A DNA stretch of 64,000 bases from Cruorifilaria tuberocauda (Eukaryota > Nematoda > Chromadorea > Rhabditida > Onchocercidae), in the NCBI GenBank assembly GCA_013365365.1, contig JABVXU010000001.1:124001-188000 (forward strand), in the 5' to 3' direction. Shown here one piece after another: positions 1 through 12,662 of the stretch. A model generated the notes under the pieces. It did no database searches. It was not told the origin of the DNA and saw only the letters and a program-made list of their open reading frames with translations. The translations under genes were made by a program, and so were the position numbers. The first letter of the stretch is position 1; every line of letters begins with the position of its first letter.

Positions 1-97
1 ACTTTCCAGGAAAAAATTATGATTCCATTTGTTGAACTATTATTCCTCTCAATCAGTTTTCAATTATAACATACAATAAATACATACAAATTTTCAG

Positions 98-3000
98 GAG
101 TATAACTAGACGAAGTGATGAATCGAGCTTCAAAGCATCTCTTTTATATCCTTCATGCAATTTTATTATTGAGACACTTTTCTCTGAATGCTATGCCGTA
201 ATTTTTACACTTTATTCAGTGACTTGTTCTGACTTGGATCGACGATACTGGGAACGAGTTGTTTATTTGAATGCCTTCAGTGATGTAAAATTACTCGCCT
301 ATCTTGAAATAAATCGGTAAAACTTTGAATTTAAATTTAATTTCCCCGCATAATTTTTTGTTCGACCTAAAAAATTCAAAGTCATTTTTCTTCATCTGTC
401 GTTAACTTTTGTTTCCTCTACTCTTTCCACTGCTACATTGGTAACTCTCTTCTTATATCAGGCAAACGGAGTTTTGTGCTGCTATAAAAAACTAGACGCT
501 TTAATTATCCTTCTTGAGCTTCAAGTGTTCCATAAAACTTCCTATCAGCTGCAATTATATAAACTGCGATTTCCAAATATTCGACTTATGCTCTATTTAT
601 GAATTATAGATTTTTAATGATTTTTCATGTTTATTTTCTTTTGATTGGTTTTGCATGAGCTATTTCGAACATTACTTGTGCAGTCATTTCTAAAAATATC
701 ATCTGAAACAATATTTATAACCTATTAAAGAAATAACTTATAGGGATCTATGGCCGATCAATACTGAAAATATCGATGATCTTGATATGTCATTGGTGAG
801 TTCCCAGTCAAATCGTATTAGTACATCTTTACTTTTAAAATGTACTGATATGCAAGGTAAATGTAGTAATATTTGGTACTGTTCAAACGTGCTCTGTCCC
901 TAAAAACGAAGCATCCTGAGCCATTTAGAAATGAAATTAATCCATAATTTACAGATTCGTGCAACTGCTCGCAAGAAGTTCTATAAGTCAGCTATTCATA
1001 CATTGCAGCAAATCAGTTCACATTTCAATCCAACATCTAAACTTATGGCACTGGCAGATACGTTTACGGAAATTGGAACAGTAAGTTCCTTTCCTTTCCA
1101 CTGCATGCTTGCTATTATATCCCTTTATCGTTCTCCAATGGAGTTTAAGAATTTCATCAGAAATTTTAAACAACGAAACAGGACATTATAACAGTTCCAA
1201 TATTTTATTTAAAACCTTCCTATTTCACGCTGGGATTACTCTCTTTGATACATTTATTTCTAGTTCAGAACTTCCAATTGTAATTTTCTGCGGGTCACAC
1301 TTCAATAACTGGATGAAAGAGAAAGAATAGAGCCCAACTAAGGAAGGACAAAAAATAATTTCTGAAAACTAATGAAAAATGAAGTTCTCTTGTTGACTAT
1401 ATATTGTCCTCAAGTCTTTTTGATTGCTAAAATCGTAAAAACCTGAAGTAAACAAACACTCAAACATTAATGTTCAGAAATTTGTCTTCACGGATGTTCA
1501 TGGGTTAGCATAACCCTCTTCAATGTCTGTCTTTTTGTTCGTGAAAGAGGTAAACAAACAAGTATAAAATACAAATTGTTTTCAAATACAAAAAAGATTA
1601 ACCCTTATATATAGACAAAAAGTGTATAGGCACACGACAACAATAAAACGGATATCCATGAGAATTGACATTACACGTCAAAAATTGATCTACAGAAAAA
1701 AACTCAAATTCAAAATCAAATCAAACAGAAAGTATGTTGAGGTAGAAGTTAGGAAGACCGTTTTTTAGTGATCAGGTATGATAACAGGAAAAAAATGAGG
1801 TTTGAAGACATTACTCCTGAACTACATTCAAACATCTTCAGTTGAAGCAAATTACAACAAGAATGAAATGTCTAATAAAAAAATAAAGATGAGATACAGA
1901 ATTGCTTATCCTGACTTTAAATCCGGTATATCTTTCATCGATGGTAGGGCTACTTCTAGGAGCAGCTCTCAGTACCGAAAAGGTTATCTCCCATTTAATC
2001 ATTTTGAAATTCATTCATTATCAATGAAGAATATCGCACGGCAAAAAATAAATCAAATAACGAAAACAAAATTACTCCTAGCAAGAACTCATCAAGCACT
2101 GGGATAAAAGTACTTGATAAGTTCTTTCATACATCATTTCTGATTTTTTTTATTAAATGCTTACTGGTTTCTGCTAAAGATCGCCTTCTATTACCGTCAA
2201 CCATTTTACCCAAAATTTTTACTTTTTGAGATATGAATTATCCAAAATGAATATTACAGTTTAGAGCGTCATAAGTTCGCCATAGGATTGTATGGTTTTG
2301 TTTTTCCAAATAATGAGAGATTGATTATTAGAACATGAATTCGTGTTAGAAGGTATTATTTCAATAAATAACTGACAAAAAAGTAATTTAAGAGGCAGGG
2401 GAACTTAGGAATTACAGCTATTATGAATGATCAAAAATGGAGAAAGTTTGAAAGCATATTTATACAAAGAATTGAATGAATTACTCAATTTACTTCGCTG
2501 TTAAGTAAGCTCCATTGTGATCTACTGATCGATTATTCATTTTAACATTTTAATTTGATTTAAATTCTTTTCCTTACTGTTGAATCATTGGAAAGAAAGC
2601 TCTATGAACTAGAATTTCTATCAGTTTTATGCTTCTAGCAAATGCTAAAAAAGATGACTTCTTTCGTTGCTTACTCGAACACACATATGTCCTTAAAATT
2701 TTTCAAAAATTTACATAGGAAACTTACATTACATAGTTAGGAATCGAGCATAGTTTGCAGAATGCGATCTAAAAGTGTATTGAGGATTGGGACCGGTACT
2801 GCAACTGATTCTGGTACCATTGTATATGATGCATCTTGCGAGTATTTTTCATCGGAAACTGGTGATGAAACCGAATTGGATAACTTTGTCGGCAAGACAA
2901 ATGCGTGAATCACCGGGACGTCCGAATTTTTATAGTTTTCTAATTCCTTGCATAGTTCTTCGTCTATTGCTGAATTTGGCCAACACTTCTTGTTCTCATT

Positions 3001-6000
3001 CGAAGTAATGATAGTGGTAGAAGTATTTCCATTAGATCTAGGTTGATTAGCTGACGGAATGCTTCTCAATTCTGCTCTTAAATGTTCTGGTTTTGCATTC
3101 TTCGTATATTGTTTTTGCTTTTCCAATTTATCATTAACGCTGTTTTCTCCCATTGTATTATCATCGAAACTTGTGCTGCGGATCATATTTTCATCTTTGA
3201 TTGGCAAAGGAATGCTTGAATGAAGGGCAATAGCTGCCATACATTCCAGGAATCGTGCTTCCATGGCTGGTGGACGATGCTGGAACATTATTTCTGAAGG
3301 CAATATGATGAAAAAAAGAATTTCATGGTCAAAATGAAGTATAGTAGGCAAACAACAAAATCTCCATGTATGACTTACAAACTCTACAAATTAATGAATA
3401 CTTATAAACATAAGCTTCCGGAAACAAGAAAGCTTTTAGAACTTCTTTAGTGACTGCGTACGACCGGAAAGTTCAACAAATGAACCAGCAAGAAAAAAAC
3501 AAACATTTAGCGGATGATGGCGATTTGGTGAATTTTCATCAAATAGACCAGATGCTACGCACTTTTCGTTGTTACTTTTCGGGCTTCCATTAGAGAAATC
3601 TTTATTATCGAACTCCATTAAACATTGCTGTTGGTTTTTTCCTGAGTTACATGCTGAAGATGAAAAATCATAGAAACCAATCATAGAAATCGAAAACTTA
3701 AGTTTCGCCTATCACCACTACCCGTGGAATCGCCATGGAATAAATTAGAATTAAAAAACAAGTTAAGATATAAAAATGGATGAAAAGTAAATACACACAG
3801 CGCTTTTCTCATATTTTAGATAAAAATTGGGAATAAGACCATTTAACACTTAATAAAGCGATCTTGGGAAAGAACTGTATATATGGATAAGATAAAGCGA
3901 GGATGAATATAAGGCAGATTTTTTCACACTTTGGAACGAGATATGCAAAGATCTGTCGAAAGAATATCCAGTGAAGGAAGGATTGAATTAACAACGATAT
4001 AAATCGAAATTGTTATAAAATAAAACATTCCTTAAATTCATTCTTTCACAATTCAGTTCTTAACTGTTCTAAGTTTTTAAAATAATGAACCTTTAGTGGA
4101 TTTCTGTAGCTGTCGTCCATTTTCATCGGTAGGACCCATTCTGCTCCGTTTCCTGCATATCACCTCCGTCTCTCGATCGATAGTGTGATTTTCACTACAC
4201 AGAGATCGTAGTATCGACATTTCATCATAAGGTCTTTTCATTTGAATATGCTGCTGTTTATTACCATTATTATTATTATGTAATAAAGAGTTGTTATTCA
4301 GATATTGTACCAGAGAAGATGAGGAACCATTAGGTGGTATATCAGATATCATACCATTTGTGCATGTCTGTTTAGTGACAGCAGGTGACAGTGATGATCC
4401 ATTAGTAAACAAATTAAGCTATAAATAGAACTATTAAATTAAAACATAATCTACTAGGTAATGTTAGCAGGTATGCATATTATAAAATGAACATATACTG
4501 CCTTAAATTTTCGAAGAATTTATTAATTTAACTTTGAGAAAAGAGGGTGAGAGTTTTGAAGTAATAAAGGGAAGTAGTTTAGAATATTACTAAGGTCAAG
4601 ATTTATCTCTGCTAATGCATCATGCATTTCTTCTTACATAAAGCAACAAATCTTATATTTAATTGGTTGCAAATAAAGAAAATGAGAAAGAACCTGTGAC
4701 TGATAGATTTCAATAGCGGTTTTATCACCCATATCCTTATTGTCCGGTGTGAATATAACATTTGTATTTGTTGAAGCTGAATAGGGTGAAAAGTTGGGCT
4801 CAGCAAGTTGTAACATACGAAACTGTGGTGCTAGCAATCCTAGTGCAGCAGCAGTAACTGGTGGAAGAACATTGAAAGGAGCAGGAAAAAATCCTGCAGC
4901 AGCAGTAGCAGCTGTAGCCACTTGCATTTGCATAAGAAGTAAATCGAGGGATTGTTGCGATGATGTTATAGGAGGTAAGGGAGGTATCGGAGGTAGTGAT
5001 GATGGCTGTGTAAGTAAGGAAGGAGCAGTAGTTGTAGCAGCACCAGGTAGATCTGTGTTTATTGGGGAAAATGCTGAGCAATGATGTGCCAATGAGGTAC
5101 TTATCGATTGTTGTTGTTGCTTTAAGCATGACTGTAATTGTGGCGGCAGTAAAGAATACAATCGATCATTATCTAGAAATGATGATGGAAAGCATGCTTG
5201 TGAGAATGGAACTTTGTGTAATGTTGCATGGGTGTTATTGGTAGTTGTAGTAGTAAGAAGAGTGGATGACATAGTAGTTGTATTAACAGCAGTAGCTAGA
5301 TGGGAATTTTGCCGTAATTGGTTGTGCAGTTGGGCAGCAGTAAAATATGCTGCTTGTAGTGCGACGGGATCAAATAATGGATTAATAGCAATTGAGGTCG
5401 AAGTAGATGTTGGTACTTTGTTCGTTTCCATTTCCTCCACCCTTTAACAGTTCAGCAATACCTTTTTATAACAGAATGATAATAATAATAATAATAGTAA
5501 TAAATGTGCTGTATTGCATTAACTTGATCTTAAAAGAAGTTCGTGAAATTCTAAAAAATTTAGTAAAGTAAGAGGAGGATGTATGTATGAACCAAAATGA
5601 ATCCCAAACAAAAACGACGCTGGCAGTCCGTCGTCACTTACGGTGACGATCAGAATAAATGAAGGATTGGGTGCAGTAGAGAGATTGCTGTTGGCTGTAA
5701 GTGCCCACTCTCTTCGCTTTAACCGAAGTACAATATCACGTAAACACTGCAGAAGGCGATTGTACTAACTATTCTACTCGTAAACATCAATGAAGAAAAA
5801 AACACAAAGTGCATCTAGTGAAGAAGTGCTTTCTCTTCCTTTCCATTCCTTCCCACTTCATAGATTCAATCAAAGAAAATGAATGTATCGGATTACCGCC
5901 TCTTATGAATCATTTGAAAACAGAGTTTGAAAAGTTTACTAAACCAAAGAGAAAAACATGTTAATTGACCTCTTATGGTATCATTTCCATTTCTCCACTT

Positions 6001-9000
6001 TTTATCTACATTTATTATCACAATTATTTTTCTGTTTACTCTCTACTGTTTATTTACATATTTCGTAGCTGAAAGTGCAAACGGCAGGATTTGCTGCTAA
6101 ACGAATGAAAAGAGGAAGGAATGAATTTACTTTTTGTACTTATGTTGATCGATGAGTAGTACAAAAATGCCAATAGTTAACAAAAAAGAAAAAAAGCCTT
6201 CTCCAGTTCCATTTATTTTTATTAAGATGTTAGCCATCTTAACATAATGTACTAGTGATGATAAGAATTGGAATTGCAAATAACGGACTAAACTGCTTAT
6301 ACTACGATAATTACGCAGTGATACTTTAAGTCACATTCAAACGTTATTTAATTTATAAAATATATTGCTTCTGATTTTTTTTCCAATCTTATTGCTTGCG
6401 CGGTGCTGTGAAGTTTCGAGATAACGCTAATCATATTTTATTAAATAAGTCTAATTTTAAGAATCTAAATTGGGTATATCAATTTTCAACAGATTAGTTA
6501 TCACTGTAATGATCATGATAATAAACAGTTTTATACTCTTTGAAACACAATACATCTATTTCCAGTACCTAATACGAACTATTTAAAATCGGTGAGGATA
6601 TTTCTCCATCCCATTTGATGATAATGAATATAAAATAAAATTCAAAACCATAATTCTATAAGCAGTTGACAATTATAAAGAATTGTTACGATGAAATAAT
6701 CCTTTCTGATATACAACAGTTCTTTCACGAATAAACTGAAATATCCACTTGGATGGTTCGATGTTTTACATTACAAAACTTCGACCAGTCCAATAATGAG
6801 ATAATATAAATGGGTGTGCGAATCATGCAAAACTATACCATTAGTTGAATTACTGAACCTAGGAGAACTATGAAATATTGTATTATTCATTCCCATTATC
6901 TTTATTGTTATCTTTTCAATTAGATTTAATTTACAAAGGTTTCTATTTAAATTAAAGAAAATCTGTCCGTTTTATAAATAACAATAATGATTGATATTTG
7001 ATATATAATTGCTTATAAACTTATAGAAGGACTATGTTGGTAAATTCAACTTAGGGACATGATATAGTATATATATATATTATTACTTCTAAAGAGCACT
7101 CAGCAAAAGTTCAATTTTTTTAATCCATTTTAAATTTAAAAAAAAATGTAAATTAGTGATTAAAAGATGTGATGAACCTATTAACTAGAAGAATATGCAA
7201 TTTGAGTAATGTCTGGAAGAAAGCGATTATTTAGATTTGAATGTGAAATGGAAACAGAAAGACAACTGGTCAGTATCGATGTATTTCTCATCAAATTTAT
7301 CAGATAAATTCTTCCTGAATGTTGAAATTTGGAAGACAGATGACACAAAGAGAGAGAGAGAAAAAAAAGATATTCGTAGCATACGCAGCTAATAATACTA
7401 GTAATATATAATATATCTAGGATAAAAAAAATCATTGAGTGAAGGAGTTTTAGAAAGAAATTTCACTACTGGCTAAGAGAAGGAACGGGAAGACACCGGT
7501 ATACTCGATATCTCCCCATCAGTAACAATCTTTTTTTCATCAGATTCGACACAAAAGTGCATCAGCTTTTCCTGAGTAAAATGCAATTTGTACAAGAAAT
7601 TTGCTGCTCTGTCTTTTCCTTATGAACTTATCAACATATATAAAAAATGGACTTCATCTCCTTTTAGCTTCATTTTTTTATATACGTAGACAATGTAAGA
7701 AAAAGTATAAGAATTACAGTAAAGCATGAAATGCTGTTTTGCAATCCTACTATTTTACATTTTCCTATCTAATTTAAATTAAACTCATCCAGTAATGTAA
7801 AATTAGTAAAAAGACTGCGAACAGACATATAACTATGAGCTTTGTAACTCCTTTTTTCTGAGATTCTCTATACTCCTGTAAAATCATATATATATATTTT
7901 TTGAAATAGACATAAATTAATTTTACAAATTTTACGAGTAATGAGATATTAAAAATTTCAAGGGAAGCTAAGTTTAAAAAAAAATCTCTAAAAGCATACA
8001 GGTATCCCAATAAATAAATCTTTTTTATTCGTCTTTAGCGCTTTCTTCCAGTATTTAATTTCAATCTAAACATTCCATAATTTACTTCCATTTTATTCTT
8101 TCCTCTCCCCATCACAAATAATTCTGATGAAAGGCTTAAATCGAATTCTCGTTATTATCTTTCTATACCCAAATCCAAAATTTGGCAGCGAAATAAGTGC
8201 TTTGCTAATCAGATATTTCCATACATTGCATTCTAAGACTTTATTTTGGTAAAAGAGGTCAAACAGCTCGAAAATGATAATATTTTAACTACCGTGTATA
8301 TATGAGAAAATCCAGAGTGTATTACTTTGCATACAAAAGTAAACCTAAATTTTAACTGTAAAAAAATTTTACAGTGATTGCCCTTTTTCCTACACAATCT
8401 TTGAAAGTACATATTTTCCGAATTGCTCAATAATTAAAAAAAGAACTCACTATTCAATTTGTTTGCTGAAAGAAGAACACGTTTTATTTAGAAGACATTT
8501 ATTTAGAATTTATTAGTTTTCATAGCTTGAAAGATTAAGCAAATGCCGATATCACTCAGTTTTTTCTTCAAATTTCGTTAAGGTTTCAACAGTACAAAGA
8601 ATAAATTGATCGTTGTGCATTTCCTGTGGATTACAACAATTTGAAAATTGGAAATATATCATTGGAAATAACTGTGACAATGTTTATGGGTAAAGAAGAT
8701 AGGAATGACCTTATTTATCAATGGTGGCAGCTTAGGTAGGGAAGAAATAGCTTAAAGGTGACAGGAACTTCGATATGGTGAAAGTAGAGGGAAGGGAAGT
8801 GAGGAAGAAATGTTGATTTTAAGTAACAAAAAGAACTGTAATAGATGAGCTAAATAGATTTAATTAGAGAAGAGAGGAGCAAGATGGAATGAAGGCCAAA
8901 CAGGTTCTCTTTTCTTATTTCATCAGGTGAAACGAAGTTTGTCCCATCTCGGTACTAAAAGATTTGGAGTGAGGTAAAAACTAGATGTTTAAATTTGCAT

Positions 9001-12000
9001 TGATGTTGATCAATGAATGTCCAGTAGGACGAACATTCTTCCTCACCCTAGATAGAGAATGAAGTTATCGGAAGAGAATTGATAAGAAGGAGTGGATGTA
9101 GACAGGGAAGTGTCAAGTGGTCGCGCGAAGCGAAGAATGAGAAGCGTGAACGCGCGCATAAGCTCTCATCTGATTGGATGAATGAAAGAAGTGAGAGAGA
9201 GCGATAGGAGAAAAGCTGTCTGCAATGCACGCAAGAGACTTGTAAACAAGCGAGTGAACTGCTAGAAGCAGAAAGAGAGTGATCGCTGCAACATTCCTTA
9301 TTAGAAGCGGAAGTGACGAGACGGCGGCGTTGGCGGTGATGGCGGTGATGGCGGTGAGGTGGTGACGGTGACAGCGAAGGCAACGTCGACGAAGAGGGAG
9401 AGGAAGAGGAAGTGAAGAAAGGTAGAAGAGAGGACGTTTGAAATAGAGCAGAGCTGTAGTTGTCGTAGTGGAAGATTTCGTAAAAGTGTAGCAATAGTAA
9501 TGGAGGAATGTCGAAAGTGGTGTAGCGATTGCACCTTTCCGATCCTCTCCCTCACCATTTTCCATGCTCAACCAGTTATCAACTAATCTACGGATACAGG
9601 GATATGATATCATGGCACAGTAGTACATTGCACTTATTAATTTATCAGTTAATCACTTTCTCTATTATCCTCATCGTTCCATCTGTCACTTTCTATCTCT
9701 CCGGTTCTTCTCACACTTATGTAAGAGAATAGAATTGATTTTTTCAAGATCCGTTCCGCTTCTTCAGGCATTTCCTTCAGCAGTTTGCTCATTTTTCTAC
9801 AGAAAAGAATATTACAAAAAATACATTCGTTGCGATAGCGGACGAAATGAAATGAGAGATGTAAGGGATTTCGTTATTTGTCTGCGACGTTCCACTTACG
9901 AGTGGAGCGCCGTTCTCATTGTTCGCCCTTAGTTTAAAACTGTGCTCGCTCCTCCTGAACCCTGTGTTATAAGAAGAGTGAAACAGTAAAAAATAAAAAC
10001 AGTTCGGGAAAAATAATTCAAAAGTTACATGAGATCCACGTAATGCAAGATTTTTCCGGAAATTATCAGAGATCAGATTATTCCTGTTTAATGCGTCTCG
10101 AAATCTTGATTGAATTATACAATGGTAAAATTCGATTTTTCATATTTTAAGGCGTAAAATCGTTTAACACGATAACATTTCGCTGCATTCAGAGACTTGT
10201 TTGGAAGTTTGTGATACCATTACGTAGCAGAAAGTGACTGGTTAACGTTTGTCGTTTCAAAAAAATGTCAGGAATTTCTTGTTTGCAGCATTTTGGGCCA
10301 TCCATAAGATGTCATCATCCATTAAGTTAATAATGTTTCCATTAAAAATTAAAAAACATTTATGTAAGACATTAGTGCTTATTAAGTGTAAATGGATGAT
10401 GAAAATCAGTTCAAGTAGAAGGGATACGTAAAAGGATCCGGACTTGTTTTATAAAAGGCGATAAAAGTCAACAACTCATCACCTAAACACATACATCATA
10501 ATATCTTCCCATTCATCTTTTTTTCTTTTCTCTCCGCAGAATACATTTTCTAGCTTGCACTTCATGAATCGTAGTTTATTTTTGATTGGAATTTGACGAC
10601 TAAAGTTTTCAAAAAAATCAAAAAGATCAGTTTTATCAGCTCTGAAGTACTGTTTTTGAATCAGTTTATGATCCCATTAGGCTTGCACCACAGCCATTCA
10701 TCCGTGTTCTTATCTTTTCTCGATAAAGAAAAGAGAAAAAGATGAGGAAGTAGCAACATATTTTATTCTATAATTTTAATTTAAATTTCTTATAATCTTT
10801 TTTTAAGACAAGCTAAGTCCATTTACAATGCCGTGGTGATGATCTTTAAATTTACTTTCTTGCCTCACCTAATTTTGTTTCTACTAAGACTGAAATGCAA
10901 GGAATAATTTTTTGCAGAGGATTTTAAGATGTATATGATTAGTATGAAAAGAAGTAAAAGAGGAAATCAAGATTTTTTAAATTATGTCCCTTAATGTCGA
11001 ATGGTATTGTGGTTGCTCGTGAAAAGGACGAATGAACTAATAGCGAATAGAAAATTGCAGAAATACTGCTATGAAAGTTGAAATAAAGACGATAATGGAC
11101 ATTTGATGTTGAGATGTAGTGATACGTACCCTTCGAAAGTATATCACTTGAACCTATCAGTAATATCAAGCGTTTAATTGAAAATGGATCTGCATTATGA
11201 ATCATAATAATCTTGCACATTATGTGAAATGTAGCTAAAAGTGAATACTTCTACTTTAATATATTTTAGTTAAATTTCATCAAGAAATTTTTGCACAAAT
11301 GCGTAACATTTAGCTCCATAGGTAAATCATATTCGAAGATTTTTTGTCAAGCAGAACAGATATGATTAGTTATTAAGTATGTGTGATTGCTATTTGTAAA
11401 TTTAGTTAGGCTTTCGAAATTAAGCTTAAAATTTTAAAATCTGCTAGATACACATAAAATTTTTATTTTCCATTCTCTTATCCATATCTATTCTATTGTC
11501 TTTATGTAAATATCAGCAGAATGCTTCGAAATATTCCCGTTGTTGATATCCGTAATGAATTTAACAACGATTAATACAACGGTTCTACTTTTCCCTTTTT
11601 CTCCGATTTTGCTATTCTTTTCCACAATGTCTGTTAGAAATGCATAGTATCGTCACCGAGATCAAATTTGTTAAGAAGAGAATAATCAGAGAAATAAGAA
11701 AATATTTCAGAAAAGTATTGCTTCAGGAAGCATTGTTAGTTAAATGAATGCGCCTTTGCTGCAAATGAGGTCGATCGGGACATATGGATTTAATTTCGAC
11801 ATAAGAATAGAGAAATAATTCAATTCGATATCTTTGAGGAATTAAAACTTTCCTCTTGCTTTCTTGAATTGACAAGAAAGTCTATCTTGAGAAGGATTCA
11901 AAGATCAAATGGAGCTAAAATAACTTTCAGTTTATTCTATTTTCCCATATTATTGTTTTTCTTAAAAAATGACATGTGTAAAATAAGCGTGAAATCGAAT

Positions 12001-12662
12001 TAAAAATATCGCCTCTCTTCTCACCACCTACTACAATAATTTTATTTCTAAAAAATGCACCACCACAAATGACACAAACTGAAACTCCATAACCTTGAAA
12101 CTTCTTTTCACTCTTGAGACCAAGCCATTTCACTTAACCATTTCGCTTGTAGCCATTTCGCAATTATAATTGCAGCTGAATAGTAATTATTAACATTGCC
12201 AGTGGACTTGAATTCATACTCATTAGCATTCGGATTGTCAATACTCTATTTTATCATCTGCTATTTTCGCGCGAACCATGTCTTCCATTTATTGAAATTA
12301 AACCAGTTGTAATTTTCAATAGCTTTTCAACGGATAATAATCGTGAATTTCAAATCCAATTCATAATGTCATTAATTATGATTTTATCATGAATAAAAAT
12401 GATGATTATATTGATAATTTATATGTTTCAGTGCGTATCACAATTCGCACCTGCCGGTGATAGCCATGTTTGGACTACAGATGACCTTCTCCCGGCATTT
12501 GTATACGTGACCGTGCGTGCACAATTGCAACATTTAGGCGCTGAAATTCGTCTTATCGAAGATTTTGTACCACAACTACAAGGAAGTGGACAAATTGAAT
12601 TGATGTTCACTACCCTTAGAGCTAGTTACTTTCAAATTTGTAACGATAAGAATTTACCTTGA
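98..12662 (+). CDS. ALS2: Alsin (ALS2) C-terminal part, VPS9 domain; 5' end outside window
   Basis: Four coding exons with matching phases: 98-316, 744-795, 955-1080 and 12432-12662 (stop TGA 12660-12662). The translation follows the C-terminus of alsin: a YWERVVYLNAFSD block with a tryptophan-proline pair soon after, then LQQISSHFNP, then a block with LLPAFVYVTVRAQLQHLGAE and LIEDF, then MFTTLRASYFQI. In the family this is the VPS9 domain, which catalyses nucleotide exchange on RAB5 on early endosomes and macropinosomes. The amino-terminal RCC1-like, DH/PH and MORN parts would lie upstream of the window. The last intron (1081-12431) is 11.35 kb and contains an antisense gene. No residues seem missing where the exons flanking that intron join. 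Identification rests on recalled family sequence and the family assignment is strong. Confidence 0.9.
1081..2736. other. First part of the 11.35 kb alsin intron, no gene seen
   Basis: The GTAAGT donor of the giant alsin intron is at 1081. The rest is AT-rich sequence with no convincing exon. An open frame at 1802-2107 (+) has no recognisable homology and no splice support. A short perfect inverted repeat, GGGTTA-GCA-TAACCC, lies near 1503-1517. Confidence 0.6.
2737..5431 (-). CDS. Low-complexity Thr/Gln/Asn/Pro-rich protein nested in the alsin intron
   Basis: Four exons read on the minus strand: 5431-4694, 4418-4091, 3653-3486 and 3293-2737. They give 1791 bases, exactly 597 codons, with ATG at 5431 and stop at 2739-2737. 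Phases match at every junction (0, 1, 1). The donor of exon 3 is the least certain, because GTs in the same phase lie slightly downstream. The protein (596 aa) is rich in Thr, Ser, Gln, Asn and Pro, with poly-Thr, poly-Gln, poly-Pro/Leu and poly-Asn runs. An Ala/Leu/Phe/Pro-rich hydrophobic middle is followed by a small basic patch (RKRSRM). No signal peptide is visible. Composition resembles activation or scaffold regions of transcriptional regulators, but I see no DNA-binding domain and assign no function. The whole gene sits antisense inside one alsin intron. Confidence 0.7.
5642..5694 (-). other. Candidate 5' untranslated exon of the nested antisense gene
   Basis: On the minus strand a TTACAG acceptor (5696-5695) precedes 53 bases that end at a perfect donor, CACC/GTAAGTGAC (GT at 5641-5640). 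The block lies about 210 bases upstream of the nested gene's ATG. The only plausible acceptor before that ATG is a weaker AAAG, so the link is uncertain. The + strand also has a GTAAGT nearby (5696), which lowers confidence. Confidence 0.3.
5695..9000. other. Intronic AT-rich stretch, no gene seen
   Basis: This lies inside the alsin intron, upstream of the nested antisense gene. It contains only short open frames without exon signals, a TA microsatellite around 7067-7080 and a GA run around 7349-7362. It may hold regulatory sequence of the nested gene; nothing specific is visible. Confidence 0.5.
9110..9430. promoter_or_regulatory. GC/CpG-rich patch with GGCGGTGAT repeats, promoter- or enhancer-like
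   Basis: In an otherwise AT-rich intron, about 300 bases are rich in GC and CpG (GCGCGC strings near 9122-9157). They include a short run of GGCGGTGAT-type 9-mers (about 9320-9360) and purine-rich tracts on the + strand. The motif GATTGG near 9173 is a CCAAT-box sequence in reverse. The open frames here, up to 171 codons on the minus strand, are low-complexity Ser/Pro/Leu products of the repeats and are probably not translated. Position suggests a distal promoter or 5' untranslated exon of the nested minus-strand gene, or an intronic enhancer of alsin. Confidence 0.4.
9950..12431. other. Last part of the giant alsin intron, no gene seen
   Basis: AT-rich sequence with frequent stops in all frames and no convincing exon. 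It ends in the TTTCAG acceptor of the last alsin exon (AG at 12430-12431). Confidence 0.6.

Noticed and set aside
1802..2107. 101-codon plus-strand frame in the alsin intron
   Set aside because: No acceptor or donor in the right places, no recognisable family, and it lies within an intron of the same strand.
4794..5447. Plus-strand frames opposite the nested gene's first exon
   Set aside because: They are antisense shadows of the Thr/Gln/Ala-rich coding exon, which has the matching splice sites on the minus strand.
9048..9628. Overlapping long minus-strand frames (148, 171 and 85 codons) over the GC-rich patch
   Set aside because: Products are low-complexity Ser/Pro/Leu/His strings created by the repeats, with no splice structure and no homology; better explained as regulatory DNA.
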